Shown here: piece by piece, positions 18,859 through 26,794 of the stretch
How positions within the stretch are numbered: position 1 is the first letter of the stretch
How the letters are laid out: each line of letters opens with the position of its first letter
Assembly: GCF_030159095.1 (NCBI RefSeq)
Contig: NZ_BRXS01000002.1
Coordinates: 862,709 to 926,708 of the forward strand
Length of the DNA stretch: 64,000 bases
Origin: Roseisolibacter agri
GTDB lineage: Bacteria > Gemmatimonadota > Gemmatimonadetes > Gemmatimonadales > Gemmatimonadaceae
Direction: 5' to 3'
Made by a program: the position numbers and the translations under genes
The notes under the pieces: model-generated
Told to the model about the DNA's origin: nothing
Database searches by the model: none
Seen by the model: the letters and a program-made list of their open reading frames with translations, nothing else

Positions 18859-19671
18859 ATGTTCGAGTTCGGAAGCTGGGCGTCCCACTGGTGGAAGCCG
18901 GTGCTCTTCGTGGTCATCGCGGGGCACATCACCAACGTGTGCGTCACCCTCTTCCTCCACCGCGCCCAGACGCACCGCGGGGTGAAGTTCCACCCGCTGG
19001 TGGAGATCCCGATGCGCGTGTGGCTCTGGCTGACGACCGCCACCAAGACCAAGGAGTGGGTCGCCTGCCACCGGAAGCACCACGCCTTTGCGGACCGCGA
19101 CGGCGACCCCCACAGCCCGCTGCTCGAGGGGCTGCGCAACATCATGCTGAAGGGGGCGCTCTACTACCGCGACGCGGTCCGCCAGCCGGGCGTGCTGGAG
19201 AAGTACGGCAAGGGGACGCCGAACGACTGGCTCGAGCGGCACCTGCTCGACAAGCGCTCGCAGCTCGGGATCTTCCTGCTGCTCGGGATCGACATCTGGC
19301 TGTTCGGCTTCTTCGTCGGCCCGCTCGTCTGGGCGGTGCAGATGATCTGGATCCCGTTCTGGGCCGCGGGCGTCATCAACGGCGTCGGGCACGCGCTGGG
19401 CTACCGCAACTACGACGTGAAGGACGAGAGCCGGAACATCTCGCCCATCGCGATCTGGCTCGGCGGCGAGGAGCTGCACAACAACCATCACGCCGACCCG
19501 CACTCGGCCAAGTTCGCGCACCGGAAGTTCGAGTTCGACATCGGCTGGCTCTACATCCGCCTGATGTCGCTCGTCGGGCTGGCGAAGGTGAAGTACGCGC
19601 ACGGCGTCGCGGGGCACGACCGCGACCGTGGCGGCGATCCGACGAACCAGGTGATCCAGCCGGCAGCCTGA
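18859..19671 (+). CDS. Fatty-acid (acyl) desaturase
   Basis: A 270-residue membrane di-iron desaturase introducing a double bond into acyl chains. The three histidine boxes are complete: HRAQTH, HRKHH and HNNHH. Hydrophobic helices near residues 12-32 and 125-165 bracket the soluble iron-binding part. GVINGVGHALGYRNY precedes the third box as in DesA-type delta-9 acyl desaturases. The ATG at 18859 has a cggag site about 8-12 bases upstream. Transcription should end at the hairpin at 19736-19770. The promoter holds an 18-bp palindrome, suggesting control by a dimeric regulator sensing membrane state or acyl-CoA. Confidence 0.92.
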   Translation: MFEFGSWASHWWKPVLFVVIAGHITNVCVTLFLHRAQTHRGVKFHPLVEIPMRVWLWLTTATKTKEWVACHRKHHAFADRDGDPHSPLLEGLRNIMLKGALYYRDAVRQPGVLEKYGKGTPNDWLERHLLDKRSQLGIFLLLGIDIWLFGFFVGPLVWAVQMIWIPFWAAGVINGVGHALGYRNYDVKDESRNISPIAIWLGGEELHNNHHADPHSAKFAHRKFEFDIGWLYIRLMSLVGLAKVKYAHGVAGHDRDRGGDPTNQVIQPAA

Positions 19672-19735
19672 CGGCGGCATTCGGCCGGCGCGCGACTCCG
19701 CTCACCGGGAGCTGCGGGCTGCGGACTGCGGATTC

Positions 19736-19770
19736 GAGGGGCCGGCTGCCAGGTGGCAGGCCGGCCCCTC
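19736..19770 (+). terminator. Terminator hairpin after desaturase
   Basis: A 16-bp stem with one bulged G (19736-19751 against 19754-19770) and a 2-nt spacer, 64 bp after the desaturase stop. It is preceded by gctgcgg-like short direct repeats. Confidence 0.7.
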
Positions 19771-19853
19771 TGGCGTCGGAGACCCGACTGGCGTCACCGC
19801 CTGCATCGGGCCGACGTCGGGAGCGGGGCGCCGGGGCTGGGCGGAGGCGACCT

Positions 19854-19909
19854 CGATCGCAGCAAGGAGACTCACGCGAAGCGGTGAGGCTCCGCAGCGG
19901 CCGCGATCG
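19854..19909. other. Compact nested stem structure in intergenic region
   Basis: The 372-bp gap between desaturase and the YggX-like gene has no convincing gene. Apart from the terminator it holds this element: outer stem cgatcgc/gcgatcg (19854-19860, 19903-19909), then ggag/ctcc and an inner ctcacgc/gcggtgag hairpin with a gaa loop. It could be a structured RNA, a leader, or a degenerate palindromic repeat; strand is unknown. Confidence 0.35.
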
Positions 19910-20043
19910 TGGGGAGCCGGAGTCCGGCCCCGGCGCCCGCTGGCGCGCCGATGCCCGTCGGGAGGCGCTCCGCCGTCTCGCGGCTCGATTAGCTTGAGAG
20001 AGCCGGCCGCCCTTGGCCGGCACGACTTCCTCCGTCCGTTTCC

Positions 20044-20328
20044 ATGCCCGACGTCACCTGCTCCCGCTGCGGCCAGACGCGCGCCGGATTCGAGCGCCCG
20101 CCCGTGGGCGTCGGCGGCGCGACCGGCGAGCGCATCGTGCGGGAGATCTGCCAGGACTGCTGGGGCCAGTGGCTGAAGCAGCAGACCATGCTGATCAACC
20201 ACTACGGCCTCAACCTGATGGACCCCCAGGCCCGCTCCTTCCTCTCCAAGAACCGCGACGCCTACCTGTTCAAGGCCGGCTCGGGGGAGGAGGTCGACAC
20301 GACCAAGCAGGGCACCATCAACTGGTGA
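20044..20328 (+). CDS. YggX-like Fe(II)-trafficking / oxidative damage protein
   Basis: A 94-residue protein with the YggX signature WLKQQTMLINHYGLNLMDP and ARSFL followed by the short C-terminal strand. Family members are linked to iron-sulfur cluster protection. Unusual here are two CxxC pairs, CSRC (residues 6-9) and CQDC (37-40); most YggX proteins have a single N-terminal cysteine. Four cysteines in this spacing could form a zinc knuckle. No Shine-Dalgarno sequence is visible before the ATG. The gene is monocistronic and followed by a hairpin at 20375-20401. Confidence 0.82.
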   Translation: MPDVTCSRCGQTRAGFERPPVGVGGATGERIVREICQDCWGQWLKQQTMLINHYGLNLMDPQARSFLSKNRDAYLFKAGSGEEVDTTKQGTINW

Positions 20329-20374
20329 GCCACCCCGTCGCCCCACGATTCCAGGCCTGATTCCCGCTCGCTCC

Positions 20375-20401
20375 GACGCCCGCGCCCCCAGCGCGGGCGT
20401 C
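20375..20401 (+). terminator. Terminator hairpin after YggX-like gene
   Basis: A perfect 11-bp stem (20375-20385 with 20391-20401), 5-nt C-rich loop, followed by gttg. It lies 46 bp downstream of the stop codon. Confidence 0.7.
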
Positions 20402-20448
20402 GTTGCCTGGAGACACGTGCCGGGGTTCGCGGGCGCCTCGGGGCGGCC

Positions 20449-20476
20449 TTGACTTAAGTAGCGGTGTGCTCATAAT
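20449..20476 (+). promoter_or_regulatory. Sigma70-type promoter, probably leaderless
   Basis: TTGACT at 20449-20454 and CATAAT at 20471-20476 with a 16-bp spacer form the clearest housekeeping promoter in the window. The expected start site is about 1-3 bases before the ATG at 20485, and no Shine-Dalgarno is present. The 8-bp palindrome acttaagt (20453-20460) overlaps the -35 and could be an autoregulatory site. Confidence 0.65.
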
Positions 20477-20484
20477 TGCGCTCC

Positions 20485-21201
20485 ATGAGCCCCGTCCTCG
20501 CCTCTCCCCGACCGCGCACCGGCACCCGCCGGAGCGCCCCGCCACGGGCGGGGTACTCCGTCGACGTCGTGCTCCTCACCGTCCTCGATGGCCAGCTCGC
20601 GGCCGCGCTGGTGCGGGCCGAGGGGCGGCCGGGCGAGCGGCTGCGCGAGCGGTGGACGCTGCCCTGGGAGCCGGGGGCGGCCGAGGAGTCGCTGACGGAC
20701 GCGGCGGAGCGGCTGGCGCGGGACGTCATGGGGACCGCGCCGCACTACCTCGAGCAGATCGGGGCGTTCGGCGACGGCCGCCGGCATCCGGGCCCGGCGT
20801 CGCTCTCGGTGGCCTACGTCGGGCTGGTCCCGGCGGGGGCCTCGCTGCCGGGCGACACGGACGGCGACTTCTTCCCGGTGAACGACCTGCCGGCGCTGGC
20901 GCCGCGCCAGCGGGCGATGGTCGACGCCGCGGTCGCGCACGTGCAGCAGCGGGTGGGGCAGGCGCCGGTCGCGTTCCGGCTGCTGCCGCCGACGTTCACG
21001 CTGAGCGAGCTGCAGGAGCTCTACGAGCTGCTGCTGGACCGGCGGCTCCACAAGGCGAGCTTCCGCCGGTCGCTGCAGGCGGCCCGCATCGTGGAGCCGA
21101 CCGACGAGTGGCGCTCCGAGGGGCGCGGCCGTCCGGCGCAGCTGTTCCGCTACGCGCCACGCCGCCGCCGCAGCGCCCCGCGCGGGGTGCGGTTCGAGTA
21201 A
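20485..21201 (+). CDS. NrtR-like regulator (degenerate NUDIX plus winged helix)
   Basis: A 238-residue protein with an N-terminal NUDIX fold (about residues 25-150) and a C-terminal winged helix (about 165-230, FTLSELQELYELLLDRRLHK). The NUDIX box has lost its catalytic core: the position of REUXEE reads as ERLARD, as in NrtR repressors that bind ADP-ribose derivatives without hydrolysing them. Known NrtR proteins control NAD metabolism genes; no such gene is adjacent, so the targets are elsewhere or only itself. Transcription probably initiates at or next to the ATG. A bidirectional terminator follows at 21234. Confidence 0.87.
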   Translation: MSPVLASPRPRTGTRRSAPPRAGYSVDVVLLTVLDGQLAAALVRAEGRPGERLRERWTLPWEPGAAEESLTDAAERLARDVMGTAPHYLEQIGAFGDGRRHPGPASLSVAYVGLVPAGASLPGDTDGDFFPVNDLPALAPRQRAMVDAAVAHVQQRVGQAPVAFRLLPPTFTLSELQELYELLLDRRLHKASFRRSLQAARIVEPTDEWRSEGRGRPAQLFRYAPRRRRSAPRGVRFE

Positions 21202-21233
21202 CCGCCATCGCCCGTTCCAGCGGTTGGACGCGA

Positions 21234-21264
21234 AGGGGCCCGACACGATCCGTGTCGGGCCCCT
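21234..21264. terminator. Bidirectional terminator hairpin
   Basis: A perfect 14-bp stem (21234-21247 with 21251-21264) and 3-nt loop lies between the convergent NrtR-like gene and the small gene ending at 21291. Confidence 0.75.
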
Positions 21265-21290
21265 CGTCGTGCTCGCCGGTCCGGCGCGGG

Positions 21291-21563
21291 TCAGCCCGCC
21301 CGGTCCGACTGCCAGCGGCGGAGCGCGCTCGCGACCGAGACGTTGTCCGACGCGATCCCACGCAGCGATGCCACCGCGCTCTCCAGGTCGTCCGCGTGCG
21401 CTTCGGCGATGACCGGCGGCGGGTGCCCGGCGCGGCGCCCCTCGTCCGCGCGCCGCTCGACCCACAGGCGCACGTGGTGGTCGGAGCCGCTCACCTCCGC
21501 GTCGATGGCGACGAAGCCGCCGCCGGGCAGGGTGCGGGTGTAGACGAGCGGGCGCGACGACAT
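21291..21563 (-). CDS. Hypothetical small protein (90 aa)
   Basis: A 90-residue soluble protein with no family I recognise. The first half is beta-like (PLVYTRTLPGGGFVAIDAEV, HHVRLWVERR); the second half is helical (DDLESAVASLRGIASDNVSVASALRRW). Composition is normal for the window, and the reading frame is bounded by a terminator on its 3' side, which supports a real gene. No neighbour suggests a role. Confidence 0.6.
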   Translation of the reverse strand: MSSRPLVYTRTLPGGGFVAIDAEVSGSDHHVRLWVERRADEGRRAGHPPPVIAEAHADDLESAVASLRGIASDNVSVASALRRWQSDRAG

Positions 21564-21691
21564 CGGGACGGCGGGATCGGATGCTGGCCTGGGCGCGCGT
21601 CGGGGCGGGCGCCGATACGATCTCTACCGCCGACGATCGTGTTGCAGCGGGGCAACAGGCGCCGCGGCGCCCTTCGCGGCCCTTCACCGCC

Positions 21692-22591
21692 TCATGACGT
21701 CGCGGAGGTGGGGCGCCACACGCCCGACGGGGCGGCGGCCCGCCAGGCCGCGAGCCACACGCGGCGCAGCTCGGTGACCTGCGTCGATGGCGACGAGACG
21801 CTGGCGCGATCCAGGCGCATGCGCGAGCGCAGCTGCTCCCACGCGAGCGGCGTCGAGATGGGCGCGCCCGGCTTCGCGCGGGCGCAGAAGGCCGCCGCCA
21901 GCGTCTTGCCGCGGGCGTTCTGCAGGTGGTCCACGTAGACCGTGCGGGGCGGGCGCTCCGCCTTCGAGCGCTCGACGGTCGCGATGTCCGGATGCGCTGC
22001 GGTGACCGCGGTCGCGACCTCCTCCGCCAGCGCGGCGGCGGCCTCGTAGGTCGCTCCGGGCTCGAGCGGGACGAGCAGGTGGAGTCCGCGCGACCCGGAC
22101 GTCTTCAGGACAGCATCGCGCCCGCGTCGTACCAGCTCGGTCCGCAGCGCGCGGGCGAGCGTCGCCAGGGCCGTGGGTGGGGCGTCCGCGGCCGGGTCGA
22201 GGTCGAGCACCGCGTAGTCCGGCGTGTCGGGATCGTCCACCCGCGAGTGCCAGGCGTCCACGCCGACGGCGCCCAGCTGCACCGCGTGGAGCAGCGAGCC
22301 CAGGGAGCCGATCAGGCGGCGCGCGGGCGGGCCGTCCGCCGTCGGGAGCATCGCCACGTCCACCGCGTCCGGGGTGTCGTCGCCGGGGTCGTGCTGGTGG
22401 AAGGACGGGCCGCCGACCCCGGCGGGGTGGCGCGTCAGGACGAGGGCGCGCCCCGCGAGCACGGGCACCACGGCGCGGGCGGCGCTCACGTACCAGCGCA
22501 TCAGCGCGCCCTTGGTGATCGCCTCGTCGGCCCAGACCACGCGGTCGAGGTTGGAGACCGGGAGCGACCGCCCGGCCGGAAAGCGCAGCAC
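21692..22591 (-). CDS. Stand-alone LigD-type primase-polymerase domain
   Basis: A protein of at least 299 residues matching the polymerase domain of bacterial DNA ligase D, which fills and extends ends in Ku-dependent end joining. Visible motifs: SNLDRVVWADEAITKG and LTRHPAGVGGPSFHQ at the N-terminus, metal-binding D130-x-D132 in VLDLDPA, SGSRGLH (165-171), and VYVDHLQNARGKTLAAA. There is no ligase or nuclease domain and no Ku gene nearby. The GTG at 22591 is the only usual start, but the in-frame sequence just upstream (QLRRIERAGGDG) also looks like family sequence, so translation may begin further out, up to the stop at 22757. Confidence 0.83.
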   Translation of the reverse strand: MLRFPAGRSLPVSNLDRVVWADEAITKGALMRWYVSAARAVVPVLAGRALVLTRHPAGVGGPSFHQHDPGDDTPDAVDVAMLPTADGPPARRLIGSLGSLLHAVQLGAVGVDAWHSRVDDPDTPDYAVLDLDPAADAPPTALATLARALRTELVRRGRDAVLKTSGSRGLHLLVPLEPGATYEAAAALAEEVATAVTAAHPDIATVERSKAERPPRTVYVDHLQNARGKTLAAAFCARAKPGAPISTPLAWEQLRSRMRLDRASVSSPSTQVTELRRVWLAAWRAAAPSGVWRPTSATS

Positions 22592-22756
22592 GCCGTCCCC
22601 GCCCGCACGCTCGATCCGGCGGAGCTGCGCGAGGAGGGACGGCGTGCGGGCGGGCGCGTGGGGTGAGGCGCGGGACCGCGGCGCGGCGCCCGTCGCGCCC
22701 TTCGCGGTGGTGGCCCGGGACCGGCCCGGGCCACGCGCGGGCCGGTCAGGCAGCGG

Positions 22757-22966
22757 TCAGGCGGCCTTGGTGACGTTCGAGGCCTGCGGGCCCTTCTGGC
22801 CCTGGACGATCTCGAACTCCACCTGATCCCCCTCCTGCAGACTCTTGAAGCCCTGCGACTGGATGGCGCTGAAGTGGACGAACACGTCGGGGCCACCCTC
22901 GCGCGCGATGAACCCGAAGCCCTTCGCGTCGTTGAACCACTTCACGGTGCCGGTGAGACGAGCCAT
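22757..22966 (-). CDS. Cold-shock domain protein (CspA family)
   Basis: A 69-residue single cold-shock domain. RNP1 (KGFGFIAR) and RNP2 (DVFVHFSAI) are intact, framed by [12 protein letters not shown] and [21 protein letters not shown]. It is expected to bind single-stranded nucleic acid and act as an RNA chaperone. The ATG at 22966 has a gagg site. A candidate promoter at 23101-23130 gives a leader of about 128 nt, comparable to the regulated leaders of cspA-type genes. Confidence 0.95.
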   Translation of the reverse strand: MARLTGTVKWFNDAKGFGFIAREGGPDVFVHFSAIQSQGFKSLQEGDQVEFEIVQGQKGPQASNVTKAA

Positions 22967-23100
22967 GGAACACGTTCCTCTGTTGCCCAGACACGGGCCT
23001 GACGGTGGAGCAGGACCCGCCGCGAGGTCCGCCACTCGCGCCCGCCCGGGGGTGCCGGGGAAGGGGGCGCGGGGCTCCATCGGGCGGGGTGGGGAGACCG

Positions 23101-23130
23101 ATAGTGCGGACGTGGGCAACATCCGTGCAA
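23101..23130 (-). promoter_or_regulatory. Candidate promoter of cold-shock gene
   Basis: On the minus strand ttgcac (23130-23125) and cactat (23106-23101) are separated by 18 bp. A start near 23094 would leave a long leader of about 128 nt. The rest of 22967-23415 contains no gene; it includes an A-run at 23213-23219 and the hairpin at 23337-23368. Confidence 0.45.
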
Positions 23131-23336
23131 GCTCAGCCGCAGGCGAGAGTTCGGCGCCGCGTGACGCACCGCACGCTGGCGCCCGCCGGCACCGGTCGAC
23201 GTCCGGCTCCCGAAAAAAACCCGGCGACGACGGGACCCTCACGTCGTGCCGGGGTATGAACAGATGGAGCACGGGAGGGGCGGGCGACCGCACGCGCCGT
23301 GCGGGATCTTGGCCAACCGACCCCCTGAAACGCCAC

Positions 23337-23368
23337 GCGGCCCCGGAGCCGAAAGCTCCCGGGGCCGC
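23337..23368 (-). terminator. Terminator hairpin after zinc-ribbon gene
   Basis: A 13-14-bp stem (gcggccccgg-agc against its complement, one bulge) with a short loop, about 48 bp after the stop of the gene at 23416. Confidence 0.65.
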
Positions 23369-23415
23369 ACAGGCGGCAAGGAAAGTCGCCGCGTCCCTGC
23401 GTCTCGCTTCGCTCG

Positions 23416-23625
23416 TCAGGCCGCGCCGGCGATGTACCGGGCAAAACGGCCGCAGGTGGTGCAGCGGAGCGTGACGTGGGCACGCGGTGGTGGAGGAGCC
23501 AGGCCAGGATCCCGCTCGATCGCGCCGGAGCACGACGGACAACTCAATGGAGAGTTCGTCCGGTCGCTCGTGATGAGGTGGAGCGCCTGGGCCGGGTTGT
23601 ACGTGTTCGGGCGTGGCTTCCTCAT
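23416..23625 (-). CDS. Small zinc-ribbon-like protein
   Basis: A 69-residue protein with two CxxC pairs, CPSC and CTTC, 25-30 residues apart, a typical zinc-ribbon layout. Between them lies a Pro-rich loop. I chose the ATG at 23625 because a strong ggagggg site lies about 5 bases upstream; a longer frame to 23682 lacks one. No family name can be assigned with confidence. It is monocistronic with its own terminator. Confidence 0.7.
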   Translation of the reverse strand: MRKPRPNTYNPAQALHLITSDRTNSPLSCPSCSGAIERDPGLAPPPPRAHVTLRCTTCGRFARYIAGAA

Positions 23626-23703
23626 GTCCCCTCCTGATGGGTACTGCGCCTCCGCCCGATCCGAGCGGGCGGAGATGGGCACCTGAACGCTAACCCGCTA
23701 AGA

Positions 23704-24603
23704 GTGCGAATCACAGTGGCGCTCGCCGAAAATTTGTCGCGCTTCGGTTCGATCCTGCGCGCCTCCGCGGCCGTCTCCGGCGTCGCACTCCTCGCGGCGT
23801 GCGGTCCCGTCGCTCGCATCCCGCTCCGGCCGGTGCCCGTTCCGGGCACCGCCGACGGGCGCGTGATGATCCCGAGCGCCGGGCCGATCAACAGCTTTAC
23901 GGACGCCGCCCCCGTTCCGCTGACGGGCGACGTCGTGCCCGATCACGCCGACTCGGCCCAGGCCGCGCTGGCGCGGGCGCTGGCCCCCGTGCTCTACCTC
24001 CATCGCGACGAGCCCTTCCCGCTCTCGCGCGTGGTCGCGGTCGTCCATCCGGAGCGGCGCGTCATCGCCTACCACCTGCTCTGGCAGGACGACGCGGTGG
24101 GCGCCTGGATCCCGCACACCAAGGCGACGGACGAGGAGATCGTCTGGGTGGGCTACGACCGCTCGGGCGCGCCGACCGACCTCTGGACCTACTGGCACGG
24201 GAAGCTCCTCCACGCCCCGTGGGCCAACCGCCAGGTCGAGGTGGACGTCCAGTGGGGCAAGCACGGCTCCCTGCCGCGCGGCACCCGCGAGGAGGACCTC
24301 CCGCGCGGCCAGTCGCTCAAATCGTTCTACCGCATGACCTACGCGCTGCCCGACTTCTGGCTCGGCAACCTGTCCCGCAAGGGACCCTGGTGCTTCTGCC
24401 AGAGCTACGGGAGCTACCGCCAGTTCACCAAGCCGCAGCTGGTCGCGAACCAGCTCGACGCGGTGATCCTCGCGAACGATCCGCGCCCCGCGCTGCGGCG
24501 CGTCTTCGGCACGCCGTACTCCGACAAGCCGTGGTGGCCCTGGCTCATGTCGCCCGATCCCGTCCCGGTGCGCGGCGCCGTCGCGTCGGCCGCGAACCAC
24601 TAA
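23704..24603 (+). CDS. Hypothetical lipoprotein
   Basis: A 299-residue exported protein with a lipobox LLAAC near residue 33 following a hydrophobic signal sequence, from a GTG start at 23704. The mature region contains PVLYLHRDEPFPLSRVVAVVHP, VIAYHLLWQDD and VDVQWGKHG, followed by a Trp/Pro-rich C-terminus. The LHRDE-FP and YHLLWQDD segments are faintly reminiscent of Vps62-like proteins, but this is weak. No enzymatic motif is evident. Its stop is 9 bp from a 173-bp palindromic repeat. Confidence 0.7.
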   Translation: MRITVALAENLSRFGSILRASAAVSGVALLAACGPVARIPLRPVPVPGTADGRVMIPSAGPINSFTDAAPVPLTGDVVPDHADSAQAALARALAPVLYLHRDEPFPLSRVVAVVHPERRVIAYHLLWQDDAVGAWIPHTKATDEEIVWVGYDRSGAPTDLWTYWHGKLLHAPWANRQVEVDVQWGKHGSLPRGTREEDLPRGQSLKSFYRMTYALPDFWLGNLSRKGPWCFCQSYGSYRQFTKPQLVANQLDAVILANDPRPALRRVFGTPYSDKPWWPWLMSPDPVPVRGAVASAANH

Positions 24604-24612
24604 GGGGGAGTC

Positions 24613-24785
24613 GCGCCGGACCTGGACGACAACAGCAGCAAGGATGAACGTCTGAGAAAATCTGATAACGACGGATGGCTCCGGTGGGGTGCGAGGAACC
24701 TCGCGCCACGCGGAGCCATCCGTCGTTATCAGACCTTATTCGATCTTCATCCTTGCAAATGCCGTTCGCAGTTCGGGTCCGGCGC
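24613..24785. repeat. Palindromic repeat A1 between convergent genes
   Basis: A 173-bp imperfect palindrome. Outer arms gcgccggacc/ggtccggcgc, middle arms gcaaggatga/tcatccttgc, inner arms gataacgacggatggctcc and its complement, with a small aa loop at 24699-24700. It fills the gap between stop codons at 24603 and 24798. Copies A2 and A3 lie at 53083 and 63258. Confidence 0.9.
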
Positions 24786-24797
24786 GCCTTTCGGAAG

Positions 24798-26693
24798 TCA
24801 GTTGCTCGCCGCCGGCCCGCGCAGCCAGGCCGCGCGTAACCGCCGCTGGCGATCCGTGACGGTTGGCAGGTCGGCCAGCCGCACGCGCAGCGTCTCGTAG
24901 GTGCCCGGGACCACGGTCGCGCGCACGGGCGTGCCGGCGCGGAGCACCTCCACCTCGATCCGGTCGGTCGGCTGCACGCCGGCGAGGGCGGCGCGCCAAT
25001 CATCTGGCGTCGCGATCGGGCGGCCGCGCACCGACACCACCTCGTCGCCGCCGCGCAGCCCCGCGCGGTACCACGAGGTGTGCGGGCCCGGCACCGAGAG
25101 CCGCGGGCGGTTCCCCGCCGCGCCGCCGGCCGAGCCGATGCCGGCGAAGGTGCCGACGCTCGCGCGCAGGTCCGCGCGCGGCCGGCCGGCCGAGTCGACC
25201 GCCGTCACGCGCGTCGTGTCGAGGCGCCAGCCGGCGAGCCCCAGCCAGCGGGCCCAGTCGATGGGCTGCGCGGCGCGCACGTGCGCCGCGAACACCGGCG
25301 ACAGGTCGCAGCCGCAGATCGCGTTCGCGGTGCGCTCCACGTCCGGCGCGGTGAAGCCCGTGGGCCCGGCGTAGCGGTCGTACAGCGCGCGCATCACGTC
25401 GTCCATGCCGCGGCGCCCCTGCGTCTCGTCGCGCAGGCGCAGCTCCAGGAGCTCGCCGAGCAGGGCGCCCTGCAGGTAGTACGAGATGCTGTAGCCCGCG
25501 TTGGCGGCCGGCGGATCCCATGCCGTGCGGCTGGACTGCTCCGGCGCCACGCGCGTGGATCCCGGGTTGTTGAGCCACGACTCGATCGAGGACGCGAGCC
25601 CTCGCACCGCCGCGGCCGAATCCTGGAGCCCGGTGCGGCGCAGGATCTCCTCGGCGAAGTAGTCGGTGACGCCCTCGCTCCACCAGAGGTTCGGCGTGCG
25701 CACGACGCGCAGGTAGTCGAACGGGCCGAGCTCGCGCGGGCGCAGCCGCTTCACGTTCCAGGTGTGGAAGAACTCGTGCGCGGTGACGCTGGCCGCCGAC
25801 GCGGGATCGCGCGCCAGCGCCGACGCGCGTGCGCCGATGGTCGTCGAGTTGAGGTGCTCGAGCCCTCCGCCCGCGCCGTCGACGAAGAGGAAGCTGTACT
25901 CGCGGTACGGCAGCTCGCCCATGATGTCGCGCGCCGCGCGCACCACGCTGTCGGCGACGAGCACGAAGCGCGCGGAGTCGAACGCCGCGGCGCCCGGCTG
26001 GGCCCAGTAGGCGACGCGGTGCGGGACGTCGTCGACGCGGAAGCGCCACACGTGCAGCGCGTCGGGCGGGCCCGCGAGCGACGGCGCGTCGATCAGCACG
26101 TCGTAGCTGGACGCGAAGAACGTCTTCGGGTCCGCGGTGGGCGCGAGGCCGGTGACGACCTGCCACGACGCGGGCACGTCGAAGCGGACGTGCGCGGGCA
26201 GTCGCTCGTAGCCGGGGAGGAAGGCGAACGTCAGCGGGCCGTCGAACAGGCCGCCGCGCGCCGTGAGGAAGTTACGGTTGTTGGGGGACGCCGCGGCGGT
26301 CGGCGACGGGAAGGTCACGCGGTAGCGCGCGACGAGCGTGCCGCCCGCCGGCTCGGGCGCGAGCAGCCAGGTGCCGTCGGTGCCGATGGAGGTCGCGACC
26401 GGCTTCCCGTCGCGCGTCACGACGAGGTCGCGCGCGTAGCCGCCGAACTCGGCGAGCCGGTACGCGCCGGGCGCCCAGCGCGGGAACGCGAGGCGCGTGA
26501 CGGGCGGCGCCTGGCGCACGGTCATGGTGACCTCGTAGCGCACGAGGTCCGTGGTGTCGACGCGCACCGCGTACGTCACGACGGGATCGCGGCGCGCGCG
26601 GCGCACCTCGAAGGCGTCGGAGTAGGTGGCGTTCGGGGCCTGCGCCGCTGCGGTGCTGGCGGCGAGCAGCAAGGTGGAGGCGAGGTATCGCAT
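24798..26693 (-). CDS. M61-family metallopeptidase with C-terminal PDZ domain
   Basis: A 631-residue exported peptidase of the M61 glycyl aminopeptidase family. A cleavable signal peptide (LLLAASTAAAQA) ends near residue 18. The zinc motif HEFFHTWNVKRLRP starts at residue 306, and the downstream WWSEGVTDYF supplies the third ligand. An N-terminal beta domain (about 30-230) precedes it. A PDZ domain occupies about 545-610 (YRAGLRGGDEVVSVRGRPI). Length and order match the family. It lies just downstream of the barrel-protein gene, separated by palindromic repeat B1. Confidence 0.92.
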   Translation of the reverse strand: MRYLASTLLLAASTAAAQAPNATYSDAFEVRRARRDPVVTYAVRVDTTDLVRYEVTMTVRQAPPVTRLAFPRWAPGAYRLAEFGGYARDLVVTRDGKPVATSIGTDGTWLLAPEPAGGTLVARYRVTFPSPTAAASPNNRNFLTARGGLFDGPLTFAFLPGYERLPAHVRFDVPASWQVVTGLAPTADPKTFFASSYDVLIDAPSLAGPPDALHVWRFRVDDVPHRVAYWAQPGAAAFDSARFVLVADSVVRAARDIMGELPYREYSFLFVDGAGGGLEHLNSTTIGARASALARDPASAASVTAHEFFHTWNVKRLRPRELGPFDYLRVVRTPNLWWSEGVTDYFAEEILRRTGLQDSAAAVRGLASSIESWLNNPGSTRVAPEQSSRTAWDPPAANAGYSISYYLQGALLGELLELRLRDETQGRRGMDDVMRALYDRYAGPTGFTAPDVERTANAICGCDLSPVFAAHVRAAQPIDWARWLGLAGWRLDTTRVTAVDSAGRPRADLRASVGTFAGIGSAGGAAGNRPRLSVPGPHTSWYRAGLRGGDEVVSVRGRPIATPDDWRAALAGVQPTDRIEVEVLRAGTPVRATVVPGTYETLRVRLADLPTVTDRQRRLRAAWLRGPAASN

Positions 26694-26712
26694 GCCCGGA
26701 AGCTATCGGCGT

Positions 26713-26784
26713 GCTGCGTGCCGCGTGCTGCGTGAGGGGCGTCCCGAGCGGCCGGACACGCAGCACGCAGCACGATGCACGCAG
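26713..26784. repeat. Palindromic repeat B1
   Basis: Inverted repeat built from gctgcgtg units: left arm gctgcgtgc..cgtgctgcgtg, right arm ending gatgcacgcagc, with loop aggggcgtcccgag and following bases. It lies 10 bp from the stop codon at 26795. Copy B2 at 50467-50544 has the same arms with the loop in reverse orientation. Confidence 0.88.
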
Positions 26785-26794
26785 CTCCCGAGGT

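Noticed and set aside
23213..23219. A7/T7 run as a rho-independent terminator tail
   Set aside because: On the minus strand the preceding potential stem is only about 4 bp; too weak to call.
24661..24756. Possible CRISPR-like or riboswitch element at 24.7 kb
   Set aside because: Direct repeats with spacers are absent; the signal is a single imperfect palindrome with copies elsewhere.
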